Assembly: GCA_947179485.1 (NCBI GenBank)
Contig: OX359249.1
Coordinates: forward strand, 9,114,001 to 9,178,000
Direction of reading: 5' to 3'
DNA: 64,000 bases
Source of the DNA: Allacma fusca
Lineage: Eukaryota; Arthropoda; Collembola; Symphypleona; Sminthuridae
Positions within the stretch are counted from its first letter, which is position 1. Each line of letters starts with the position of its first letter. Both the position numbers and the translations under genes were made by a program. Shown here piece by piece: positions 28,101 through 48,169 of this stretch. The notes under the pieces are model-generated. The model did no database searches. It was not told where the DNA came from and was given only the letters and a program-made list of their open reading frames with translations.

Positions 28101-31100
28101 AGAAAACATTATGTTAATACGAGTGCTCCCTTTCCTTCGGTCTAAACAAATATTTTACCCGGCGATATTTCTCTTCCGTGTACATCAAAGCCCCGTCAAA
28201 TAGTCAAGTTGTTATGCTTTCCAAAGCGAGAACCCAGTAAATTACTAGCTGAAATCCATTGTTTGAAATTTGAAACTCGACTGAATTTAAATTTCTCAGC
28301 GTCAAGATAATGAAGACCATGGTAATACACGGGACGCACCCCATTGGTATTATTCAGTTCTTGTCACTTTCCCCAAATGTGCATTAAATCAACTCAGGCC
28401 TTAATATTGAAATATAATATCATCTTAAAACTTTTAAAATTGGTACACAATAATAATAATTAGTATACCCAATACAGTATAGATATTTTCTTGATCTACA
28501 CAAAAGGAGATAAAATGTACAAAGCATACAAATAAAAAATAAAAAATTAGGCTCGATTCGGTATATACATAATTACCTATTGGCGAACGGCGATCGAATG
28601 AGTATAAGGAATACAGCTTTTTGGCTAACATTAAGTATGACAACTTTTACCAACCCTCAAGTGCAATATATATATATATATATACTATCATTAAAATTAT
28701 ATCTATTATTAAGTAAAACATATATGCTTCGGTAAGATTAATTATTTTATACCGTCATGAAAAATGAGACTTTTTATAAGTTAATAATTACTAATTACGG
28801 TGTCTTCCTACGATATATGTATATTTGACACCTGCACAATAATTTCATAACTGCTGTTACTCGGCGTGAAATTTTAATACCTTCAGTTACGCATCAATTT
28901 TCTACTATACGGGAACTTGAGGCATATGCAAGCATACATTTCTCGTATACATGGGTACTTAAATACTATCAACCCTAAACTTGTACCTTTAAAATCGGAG
29001 TAATGCATACTAAAATAAAATAAATCCGGGGGAAATGAAGGAAACTAGCAGAAAGTGAATAATTTTTGCAAAAATCAGGTACTATTTTTAACCCGGATGG
29101 GTACGGCATAATGCAGCAGTAATAATATTCAACACTAATTATTATTATTATTATTGAAGAATTATTCAAAAACATTTTTCTATCATGAGTTTGTGCTTAC
29201 TAGGTCGACATAGTTTAATCGAAACAACATGAAAATACCAACATTGCGGGTAGTTTGAACTAACATTTTTGTCCATGATTATTTTAGTGCTAAATGCTCA
29301 AGCTTAATACACCAACACTTTCTCTCTCTCAGGTAACAACTCCTACAGCATAAATTAACCTAATAAATTGGAAGATATTACGAACTAAAATTCTACGCAA
29401 CTCAAGGGTAAAATCCCAGGATTCTTCAAACTAATTGCTGGTGTAAAGCTGATAAACCGATTAAATTAATTAGCATTAAAAACCACACAAGGGGCAGAAA
29501 ACCCGGAAACCAGTGCCGACATTGTTCCAAATATTGGTAACAAAATCTAGCTTTAAATTCATTGCAGCCAAGAGACTCGGAGAGGCTTGTGCAATACAAT
29601 GAAGTAGATTACAGTTACACTGTGATTAGCCAGAGTTAAAATCTGCAGCGCATCTTCCTCAACGACTAATCCGGGAATTACTGCAGAGACTTTACGAAGA
29701 TGTGCCACCTAGGTAAATATCAGTGTGCGACAGACCCTATGAACAGTAGTCATAGATGAATAATTTCAAGGAAATTACAAGTAATGACACCGGAGCTCCG
29801 TAGTTCCATTGTTCATAGTACATTTAAAACTGAAGCGTGAAGTCATTCATGTTCAGTGTCTCACTACATATGTATACAATACTTATTAAGCAAGTAATAT
29901 CGATTATATTCAAGGAAGCTATAGATAAAACTAACGATAAATGTATACGTTTGCATACTTGAGTCACATGGATATCGGTAGTGATTTTTACAGCGATTAC
30001 CGATGTGATTCTTACAAACTACAGGCTACTCACTAATATCACATTTAAGCAAACTGTCAGTTATTTTTAGACTTTAGACACGTAGGTCATACATTGATCT
30101 GTACACGTCCGACAATCTTTTCTAACGCTATCCTCCACACCGAAATTTATTAGGACCTTACGGTAGAGATTTTAGGCAAACAGTCGGACCTCTAACATTG
30201 CAATGCATGCGAACATAAAAATATTAAACACGTCAATATATGTATAGGTAGATGAATATACTCGAGATACAGGTAAGCCTATACCACCATCTCCACAACG
30301 AAAACCGCAAATTTAAAAAGGCTCGATTTCCGAACAACTACTTACAACATCAACAGATACATAGACTATTTGTAGTTCCCTTATCCCAATTTACTATGTG
30401 TATCTATAGGTAACCAAGATTTTTTAACCCACCGATCCTGTGATGTGCATCATCGTACTGTAATGACACGAACTACACACATATAAGGAGCTTTACAATT
30501 ATAGCTCACAATGAGAATAAGATTCGAAGTCCTTGTCACCATTTCATATCCATCAACTATCTTTTCCATCCTCGTTCCTTTAAACTTTCAAACTTCAATT
30601 TTTCACATATATTGTAAAGCAGTAGAAAATTTACGGAATAAGATTGCACACTTCACTATTACTTGTCCCTTGAAAATACACTACGATAAAACTGCGATCT
30701 CCTCCGAGTAAACTTACAAACATGCCGTATTCACTTGTTTGTTGTTCCAAGATCAATACAATTGTAGAGGAAAAGAAAAATTATACAAGTATCGCACATA
30801 AACATATAACTTTAGGCGACTGTAGTCAACCAGTGGTGTAGAATATCTTGCAAATACTACATAAACACAGTCTTTGCAAATTACTTGCTGTAATTAGCTA
30901 ATTGCATCTCACAGTATTACAACATACAGATAATCTTTGCCCCATTTGCTTTACGTTACAATGTTATAGTTCAAGTTGACAGTGTCGTTTATTAAATTAT
31001 ATTTAGATACTTAAATAGTGAATACGTTCGAAATTCGGGTACTAGTACCCCCGATTTGAAGATATAGCTTTAGTAGCATCCGTTTATATTATAATATACG

Positions 31101-33930
31101 TGTATATATGTAAAAAGGTAAAAGACACATTACATTACTCGAATATGTACACATTTATAGAAGTTTATTGTACAGCTACAACAAGTTTGGAATTCAAAGC
31201 GATTTATTTCTTCGCTTCTGGTTCTATTTGATCCTCACTATTATCTTGTTTGCTATTTGCTATGTTAATCTGATTTAAGTGAACTAATATGGTAAGTATA
31301 TATGTAGACCGTAAAAATAAAACTAGTGAATACAATATATATCAGCCTCAAAAATCTGACCCTCGGATACAGTAACAATGATCCAAGTTTGTTTCCGTGT
31401 TTACTGAATAACAGCGCAAAGTCTGTGCATGGGTATTAAATTATAGTGTGAATGAATTGCGTTTACAAGCTTTAAAAAAGAGATAAGTATCAACGATCAC
31501 AAAAATTCATGCAAACACATCTGCAATTATTATTAAATTTATTACAGGCTACTGCATATGGATACATAATTACCTGGATTCAAACAAACAGCTCTTCAAT
31601 GTAATAAACATGATAGCTATTAGCTATTCTAACAACACATAATTATGCACAGTAACGTGAACATGTTATGCACGTTAGATCCTCTAAACTATAAAGGCTC
31701 CTTCCATTAAATCTTCAAGAATAATTTTAATTAAGAGGCAAAGACAAAACGACAAACTTATAATTAGACAGGAAATTGCTACAGCTGAGTATCTACAGTT
31801 ATAAATAATTTACAGAGCTTTAAATCTAACCCTGGATTCCCCTATGTATTCAGGTCACGGTATAGAAATCACTGCCAAGTAGTCGTCAAAAGGCTGCAAT
31901 TCCATTGTCCATGAACCACAATTTATAGCCCACTGGCGCTACTAGACACAACTTAGATTTGCATAAATGGTCCATGGATATCTTTGGCTAGCCACGTCGT
32001 TATAGTTTTGCTGTGTCAGCGATAATTATCAAAGTCATGCATTGCTTCCTGTGGGTGACTAATCATTCTACATGTTCCTTCTCAATAGCAATAATAAAGA
32101 TAACAATAATAATTATTATGAATTTCCTAACCACCTAGCCTACGCGAGAGGGTACAACAATTTTATTAAATTACTACTAAGTTTGTACCTGTACTTTGCT
32201 TTGTTAGTGACCCAATTTACAAATTACACTGACTTGATGGTATTCATACTACCTCACACTTAAAAACATGTTCTTCATTGCATAAATTATTTCGCAGAGG
32301 AAAGCTTTCATTGAAATTTTAAATTTCATAGGTAACTTTGCTGAATAAAAATACCTAGTAAATAACACTTTATAGATCTTTCGAGGGTACAGAATCTTGA
32401 ACCCATTTTAACACGAACATGATTTAAGGTAAGGTAGCACCAGAAGTAAATTCAACGTAGTTAATGCATACTTAACTATAACTAAATTTAATTATGATGG
32501 GAATTTACACTCAATTTACTTCACTTAGAGTGACTCCTGATTTACAACTCGGAAACCCATCCTTATAAATCTGCTACGAACCAAATCCTCCACTTAAGAA
32601 AATTGCTACACCTAAGTTACTTAAAAAAGGTCATTTTAAGCTGAACTCTTTAAATGTAAATCAGCATCACAAATCTGTGTTGCGGGATGACGACAAGGAG
32701 TATTGAACAGCAGAATAATCGGAAAAGGGGAAATAATGATTTAATTTTCAAAATCGAGACGACTGTAAATCGAATGAAATGAACTGCTATTTCTCTGTAT
32801 ACTCAACACGGTGGGTTTTATTCTCGCCTCCCTAGTAATTTTTTAAAATTCAAACACCTTTGGATAACAGCAAATCAGACCCTTACGATGGGTGTGAAAC
32901 CACGCCAAATGTAACTTTTTAAAGCAGCTAAGCTAAATGGACTAACTATGTCATAATATAAATATCTGTACACACTTGCATTTCCAATTTTTTTTGCCCA
33001 GAAGACTGAAATAAGTAGGCATTTTGTAAAGGGTTGGAGAAAATTGTACTCCCCTAATATAAATTATTACTGTTTCCAAAAAGATTGTGTTTATGAAAGA
33101 GTAAAACAAACTTTTTCGGAAGGACGGATACATTCCAAAAACTATTAACGACTGCTACACTTAATCTTAAAAATAAATAGATAGATATTTAACATGTCAC
33201 AGTTTCACTGCAACGTGTTTCTCTAACAAGCTTAAGCGCTTATGTAGTGATGCTGTAATGAAAATATTGCCTTCACCGCCAAATATTCCACAGCTTAAAA
33301 GAAGCAGCGATGTCTGAGAAGAACAACGGTACTAATTTGCGAATCAAATAAAACCTTTATCTATGAATGTACATTCTGTATGATATCACGTAAATTAGAG
33401 CTAATGGCATTAAACAACATTGATACTATTTAACAGAAAGAAGCATGCAAAAATGAAGATTAAAATGGAACAACACGAACACGTAACACATTCAACGGGA
33501 CTTATGGGCGCTTGGAGGATTAGGATACAAAATTTGGTAACTACAACTCCGCAAGCCAGAATCTAGATTTGCAAACGACATGCTTAATAATTGCTCTACA
33601 GTAATGGGCTTGTTAAGAATATTCCTTCCAACTATTATACTCGTAAATTATCAGAGCTGGCGTAGATATCTTAATATAAACGTTCGATCAAAACAAGTTC
33701 GATATGATCGTAAAATAATGAGATAACTTGCTAGATTTCGTAACAACTTCTCCTACACAGCTATTTTCATTATTCAATGATTGCCGTACAAGTACAACCA
33801 TGAAAAGCAACGATTTGAAACACAACCTGGCGAAGTAGTAATAATGCTACCCCAACGCATGAAACACATCATTGAGATATCATAACACGGTACTGCTGGA
33901 TCCTGAACTTGACGTACAATATTTTCCATT
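25117..33930. other. long gene-free tract; may include HIPK 3' UTR
   Basis: The tract is AT-rich throughout with no recognised coding exon. TA microsatellites lie at 27586-27610 and 28666-28684. The half adjoining 33.9 kb lies downstream of the HIPK stop on the minus strand. Vertebrate HIPK2 has a very long 3' UTR, so part of this may be transcribed; that is inference. A mariner-like terminus is noted at 25645-25682. Confidence 0.4.
28666..28684. repeat. (TA)n microsatellite
   Basis: A perfect AT dinucleotide run of about 19 bp in gene-free DNA. A similar run with palindromic AT flanks lies at 27586-27610. Confidence 0.85.
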
Positions 33931-39987
<6,057 letters not shown>

Positions 39988-40630
39988 AGTTAAAATTTAT
40001 GCATTTCTGACTGTTGTCTGCACATTAAAACATTCTGCTGTTTCCTGACGTCTACACGAAATCGGGGCAAAACATTTATTGAAACAGAATTAATATAAAA
40101 AAATTAGGGAACTAACTCATGCATGTATACAATAAAGAATAATACAAAAAAGTGGATTCATGCTTAATTTTCACTATCTATCTTCGTTCAATTAAATTCT
40201 ACAACTATTTTCAAAAGAGCAGTAAATACATTGCAAAATATAAAACCTTTTCCGTATAGATCCGCATCAAAAATAAAGGCTGTAGATTAACACTCCTGAA
40301 CAGATCTAAATGAGGAGCACTGACTGTTCTGTAACCAAAATTGACGTTTGGAGACTAGAAGAGGCATTAACTTAAAACGTATTCTTCACAAAACCTGAAA
40401 ATAAAAGAGACACCAACACTTAAAAATGTATTTACACCATTATAAATTCTTTGCCAACTTACACAATAAATTCAATCCTACTGTCCCAACCAGCGACATG
40501 CAGAAACTTGGTGCAATCACTAAAACTACCCTGAGAACACACTGCGTACATTAATTTAATAATTTATTTTGTTACAAATCTCAAAACCCCACTACAAAAT
40601 GATATGCAGAAGTTGGTATTTGAATATTTT

Positions 40631-40706
40631 GAATTAATATAGCGGAAAGTAAAAATTGAACAGGAACATTAAATTATTCCTGCACAGAGTGCGATCCGCA
40701 AAGAAA
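40631..40706. repeat. copy B of the duplicated ~75-bp segment (HIPK 5' flank)
   Basis: This matches 39196-39273 block for block in the same orientation, about 1.43 kb away, on the other side of the first coding exon. It lies upstream of the HIPK ATG, in the 5' UTR intron or promoter-proximal DNA. Confidence 0.75.
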
Positions 40707-41831
40707 GCCCATACTAATTCCGGACACCTTCGTCAACCGAAATTACCCACAAAGTACATCCCACAAACACTGACAAGCATCCTAGATTACATAAAACTTC
40801 CCACGATCCTAAAGTCAACGACTGTCACCAGTAAATCATCACACTATCATCTTATCAACCTAATTGTAGCAATTTATTGGCAATCATCAGTGACGTCCGT
40901 CCGCCTTTTGTAATAATCTAAAAGACTCAATGCAACGCAGTATTTCAATATCAACAGATACCTACCTACACCTAAAACTTTACTAATACCGAATGACCGT
41001 CAGGCTTCACCCCTAACCCTAATGTAGCTTCCCCTGATTTTAAAAAAACAATTGATCAACACTAAGGTACATTATGGCAACGACTCAACTCTTAGTACAC
41101 TAAACAAAGAGCTTGACCCACTGAAGGTCAAGTTTTAAATTCTGTTTTAAATTCCACTAAACGCCATGTTACGATAACAGTCCGAAAACACCAAATCACA
41201 TACATGAATACTCCGTCACAAAGATAAAGAACCCAACAAGATTGAGACCTGCGACGAAATTGCATACAAATAGAAAGTAAAGTTCCGCCACCATGTCTGA
41301 CCGTCGTGAGTCTTGTCGAGTGAGTGTATAACCTCAAATACCATCCCTAGGATTTTGATTACTTCCCCTCCAGTCCATCCACCCCGAAATACCATGTCAA
41401 GTCAAATAACTTAATGATTAATACAGTTACTAATAAAAAGAATCAAGAAATATGTAAGGAAATCCATGATGATTACCACTGGAGTACAAAGTCAGGATCG
41501 GGAGGACATTTTTCCATGAACTCTTCTTCGTCATCGTTGACAACAGGGAATTCGATGACGGAGGTCACATAATTACACAATTAGGAGCACGTACTAACAG
41601 AGCTTCGAGGTGTCATCCTGGTAACAAAATGAGGAGAATGTAGGTGAAATTGCGACATTCCAACTATGAATATACAGGTATTTTCTGGTGAAATAATTCC
41701 TACAAAGTTCTTGTCAGCGCCACCAACGCCATACTTGCTATCCCCTACAACAGCCCTACACACACACTGCTTCACAAAACACACTCTCCTCATACACGTA
41801 TCTACGTATACCTATACACAGTGAACGTGAG

Positions 41832-41897
41832 ACTGAACACTGAACACTCAAACTGAACACACTACACACACACATACATCCCTGTATATAATTTATA
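41832..41897 (-). promoter_or_regulatory. candidate HIPK core promoter (TATA box plus repeated TCAGT initiators)
   Basis: On the minus strand TATAAAT lies at 41897-41891. It is followed 35-65 bp downstream by three TCAGT pentamers (41856-41852, 41843-41839 and 41836-41832), which match the arthropod initiator consensus. The site is 1.85 kb upstream of the HIPK ATG, so a 5' UTR intron would be required. It is suggestive only. Confidence 0.3.
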
Positions 41898-42964
41898 CGT
41901 CGGTCACTTTGTATATTTCAGCGACAGAGAATTTTAAGTAGATACAGTAGTCGCTGTAGTGGGAAGCTCCCAATACTCAACTGGAGTGTGGAGTCCGGAA
42001 CAATCGTCAGTCCGAAGTATATATTTATTTACAGATGGGAATTATGACTCGGACTCGGACTTGGGTAAATGCAGGACTGACATATGTATGAGTGTACTAA
42101 TAATGATAGGGTTACCAAACACGTCTTCAATGTCCATCGTAGTCTCTCATGTCCCAAACACACTCACGAAATTCACCAACGAATCACTCAATTCAGAGAA
42201 GTGTCCTCAATTCCAATATTTTTAACATTCCCACTGACTTGAGTTGAAGAGTGGCTCCAAAGACTGTCCTGTCCATGGACAAGTGTAAACCAAGGGTTCA
42301 GGGTAACAATTTCATTGGTGGACCTTAATTTTTTTGTTTTTTTTTCTGTGTGTGTGTGGACGATGACGAGGTCCTTATGCTACCTCTCTACTAGTCTATT
42401 CCTTCTGTGTATGGTGTAGTCATTCGGTGCCTCGGTCGGTGGTCTGTGACTGTGAAAGTTGATCACTTATTGTTTAGTCCTCCCAGCAGCAGCAGGAGCA
42501 GCAGCAACTGGCTCAACTGGCAGCAATATTAGGCTTAGGCAGAGTTCCTCGCACTCCTTTCTATATCCCATAACCAATCTATGCACCAGCATAACCAGCA
42601 CACAACAGAACATTGCTCCTATAGGGTACACACACTAGGGCACACACACAGTACACACCACTTCACACCAGTGCTCAGCACTCCTCCACGTGGTAGTCAT
42701 ACACGTACACTTTTTACAGGGACAGGAACTCTCAAGATAGTTAAAGAGGTTAAAGTGTCTCATGTCTGGATTGACTCCGAGTGAGTCTCTTCAGCCTCGC
42801 AGTTATTCCCTTTCCCAATCCAAATATTCAAATGTCTTTCCAATGTGAAAGGGACTGAACGGAGGCTAGAAAAATCAAACATTGGCAGTCACTGCTTCCC
42901 ATATGTTTCTTTGAATCCTTCACTTATTCGTATGTACAGTCAATTGCTCTTTACTTTGAGCTAG

Positions 42965-42990
42965 GTATATATATTCGAGAATATATATAC
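42965..42990. repeat. 26-bp perfect palindrome with TTCGAGAA centre
   Basis: GTATATATATTC, then GA, then GAATATATATAC forms an inverted repeat with a two-base centre. The centre contains the TTCnnGAA spacing of a heat-shock element dimer. It lies about 1 kb upstream of the candidate HIPK promoter. Confidence 0.7.
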
Positions 42991-45900
42991 TGTCTGTCAC
43001 CTTTCATTCCTGCGTTGTATAATGGGTAGAGTCGTAGAGTGCAGAGTGGTGCTATGCCTTTGCGGACAGGCCCTGGTTAAGGCGCTACCTGGTAACCCCT
43101 TGGTGAATTCGTTCTTAGCATATTTTTGAGAGCAAGCGGCAAAGCTATATGTACATAAGGAAGTTCCGAAGCAAGGATCTCCCGACTATTTTGCCTACCC
43201 TGTGGTCATTATATTAGAATCGAAGGTAGTAGTCGGGTAGGTGGAGACCCAAAATCCACAATACATTCGGGATTAAAAGGGATATTTTTTTTTCAAGGCA
43301 GAATAAGTCCTGTGCCTGCTTAAAATTAAAATGTAAGTATGCCGTTTTTGCCCCCTGTTACCTCAAATATTTACTTGGGATAAAGAAGTAAATTTTGTAA
43401 AACTAAGACTTTCCCTACGAATATTCCAGTCAAATATATTATACAGTCCCCAAGCCGTTTTGTAGGGTTGGAGGGGACGGGAAAATTATTAGGATCATTC
43501 TGATAAATGTCCATACAAAATCATTGGAATACCAAATGTGACAATAGTTGTTCTGAGCAAGTTTTTCATATGAAGTGTAGTAGTATGGATTCACCTGAAG
43601 TCAACAAGCCACACCTCTGTAGAAGTCTTCGTACAGAGTAGGTGTTCACCTTTATCCTGAAGTACTCGACAACAAAAAGCAAGTCGGAGTCCACTCATAA
43701 ATAGCCGGGCGGAGCAGGGAAGATCTTTGTTTAATTGGACGAAATACTCACAAGTGCATGTAGTATATGTCCCTCAGAAAATCATAATTTCATAAGACTA
43801 CATATTCCATATACAATCATGAAATGACACCGTACGAATAATTTCTAGAGGCTTTAAAACACAAATGTAGATAAAGTAAGATGTAAATAAGCAAACGCTA
43901 GATTCCAGAATGTTGTTGTTTTCGTACCCCTCCCTTTCCATGCCTCATAATCCGAAGGATCTCGGAAAATCTGACAGACGTGCATTCATGTGGGAAAGAG
44001 GCCTCAGTACTACTGTCAAAGCTTGCACTTGGAAACTCTTGAAGAGCGTCAACTTAGGAAGAGCAGAAAGTCAGTACATATAATTCAGAGCAGATATGAA
44101 GAAACACCCTGAGGATGCACAAGTCACTGAGGCTCTCTTCTCACGCTGTAATATGTTTTTTTCTAAGGAGTATACTTACTGCTGTATAGATTAGATTGCA
44201 ATAATATCAATCCTTTACGTCTGGGAATTGAACTCTTTCTCTTATGCATTTCCAGCCCTTCTCAGAAGCTACAGGTAAATTTGGCTGACTAATTGTTGGG
44301 AGTACAAAGTTACGTACTTGTACTCACTATACCAACTGTAATAAAAAAAAAACTTACCCCGTTTGTTCCCGGCAATGACGTGGGATCCAGGTAGGATTAC
44401 CATAATACTTAGAATCAAGTATATCTATTTTTTCAATACACTGGGATTTTTTTAAATCTCATATCAATGTATACATCATCAGCTCCAAAAATCCATGTTA
44501 ATTCCTTACGCTAATTACACACAGTGTAGTCCCATGTCACAGAAGGGGAAGGTCCTCTCCCTTGAGATTATCTTATTTGAAATGACACTATATGACCTCA
44601 GTTCTAAATCCCACCTCGGCCAGCATGCCTCCCCTACAATTAAAATATTTCCCAGGTTCCCTTCATTTAAAATCACGGTTTATTTGTTGAGAACTGTAAG
44701 TGTAATTATGTTTACTGCAAAGAAGGGCGGAACATCGTATGAAAGTGCATACGGCTAAGTGTGTGAAATTGAGCATGGTAGGGAAGCGTAGCTGTATGAA
44801 TGTATCAGGGCAGGAAAAGAACAACTTTCTGATTAGTTCATAAATCATGTTACGTAAAATGAAAATAGCTATGCGTTAGCTTACGAGCTTGCGACGGAGA
44901 ACAGGAAAACTTTTGCAGAATGGACTTCACATCATGTGTCGTAAATAAATTCGGAGCCAAACAACCTGACATGGGGGAAGCATAAAACGTTCCTGTGAAG
45001 TATGATCCACTCCGTGGGATGTTATCAAGTATTAATGGGCTATTTCAGTAAATATTTACAGTATTACAGTCCTTCTATTTATTCTTCTGGTGTTAATTTG
45101 ACGCATAGTGAGTAACTGCAAACTGGGAATTCTCATCATTCACAAACTGTCTAGCTCTCAATAATGGGAGAAAATAGTTTTTCCAACTTGGCTTGTATAG
45201 AAATACAGGAGTAAGTACTTTTATGTATGCATTACATTTACAAGGGAGTGTAATGTAATGATTTGAGTATGGGAGTAAATTAAACGTTAATAAAGTTGGG
45301 CTGACAGTATAATAAGGAGGGATAGAATATGGGATTCTTATTATAAGTAACATGAGATGACAATGACGGAGGATCATGTAATTTTAAATACTAATGCTAA
45401 ATAGTAAGTAGCTTGGACCGACGTAGTCATGACTGACAGAATAAAAGCCACAGAGGATCTCGACAGTCAGAAGAACTCTTCCGTCCTTACAATTACGACA
45501 AAAATAATTGTAGTGACTTCATTTTGTTCTTTTAAATCTCGAGGAAGAAATTAATAAATTTCGTGGGCCTTGAGGACTTCTCTCTTAAAAACACAGTCTA
45601 CAATTTTACTCCTCTTGACATCTCTACAGTATACTCACCTTTCTTCAGCCATAGTAGTAGCGGAATGTTTGGCATAAATGCTAAACAATACTGAATGCAA
45701 TGTGCACGTATGTTTAGTTACTATTAACATGACTCTGGCGCTTATGCATCTTTCATGAGTAGCTTAAATTTAATGTGCAATGTCTGACTCGAAAAGAAGT
45801 CAAGATCCGCCAAGATGAAGCTTGGGCACTCTAAATTTTGAAAGGACGTGAATGTCTCATATATGAGACGGAAGATTACGGTTACTGACTTGAGGTTATG

Positions 45901-46121
45901 GTACAGAAACGGAACAGTACGGCTTTTAATTACAATTCTCAACGCACTTTTTAAGTATATACTGCTCACGAATTCATGCTCGTTCCTTCTCAGGGCTGTA
46001 GTGATTTGGACGGATCTTTTCCGAAGCTATTTGGGAAGAACCTCGAAAATACCCTCTAATATATTTTTAACCTGAAAAAATATTCCCCGTAAGATACACT
46101 TTTAGGAGGGCTGAAGGAATA

Positions 46122-47613
<1,492 letters not shown>

Positions 47614-48169
47614 ATGTTCTATGACTTTGTTTGTTGTGAGTATTTAAGTATGTATGGTTATAACTTATATTTACACACTGTACTGCCGTCATAAAGAACA
47701 TTTTTGCATATTCTTTACAAACGAGCAGAACATTTCTGAGCCACTGTCATTTTCCGTAACGCTATTTTTTAAATTTCAAGACGAGCAATTTTTGTTTTAA
47801 GAACGTGCTCTTTTCTGAGGTTCTTTTTGAAGGTGCTCTTGTAGAGCGTCATTAACTACTTTTTGAGATTTTCTCTTGATATTTATGAAGGGATGAGTAT
47901 TTCTTTTTACATGGATACCAATTCAAATGAATGAAGTAAAGTGTCTCGATTCCGTGTCAGATTTTATTCTCAGTTTTGAACCGCAAGTATTTATATTAGA
48001 AATGACCAGCAGTTATTTAATTATTAGTCACCAGCAGTTGTATGAACCACTGAGAAGACTTTAAGAATGACGGCGATTTGAACTATAAAAAGATTTTTAT
48101 TAATGCTTTCGACATTGGGAGAGAAAAATTGAGTTTTTTCTAATTTGCAACGCGTGGGTGTACTGAAAA
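47614..48169. other. convergent 3' intergenic gap
   Basis: The space between the stop codons of the sulfotransferase (+) and the epoxide hydrolase (-) is 556 bp. TTTATT at 48096-48101 gives AATAAA on the minus strand, about 70 bp beyond the hydrolase stop, and is probably its polyadenylation signal. On the plus strand only a weak CATAAA is seen near 47689. Confidence 0.5.

Larger units (their letters stand above)
39988..46121. other. HIPK 5' region and intergenic space before the WSCD-like gene
   Basis: There are no recognised coding exons. The 41.8-42.8 kb interval is richer in CA/AC runs and CpGs and is the likely HIPK promoter area. The frames at 44495-44758 and 45848-46075 show no domain. 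Confidence 0.4.

Noticed and set aside
42599-42670. CA-rich stretch that might be read as a short tandem or CRISPR-like array
   Set aside because: The spacing is irregular with no constant repeat or spacers; it is simple AC-rich DNA in a eukaryotic promoter region.
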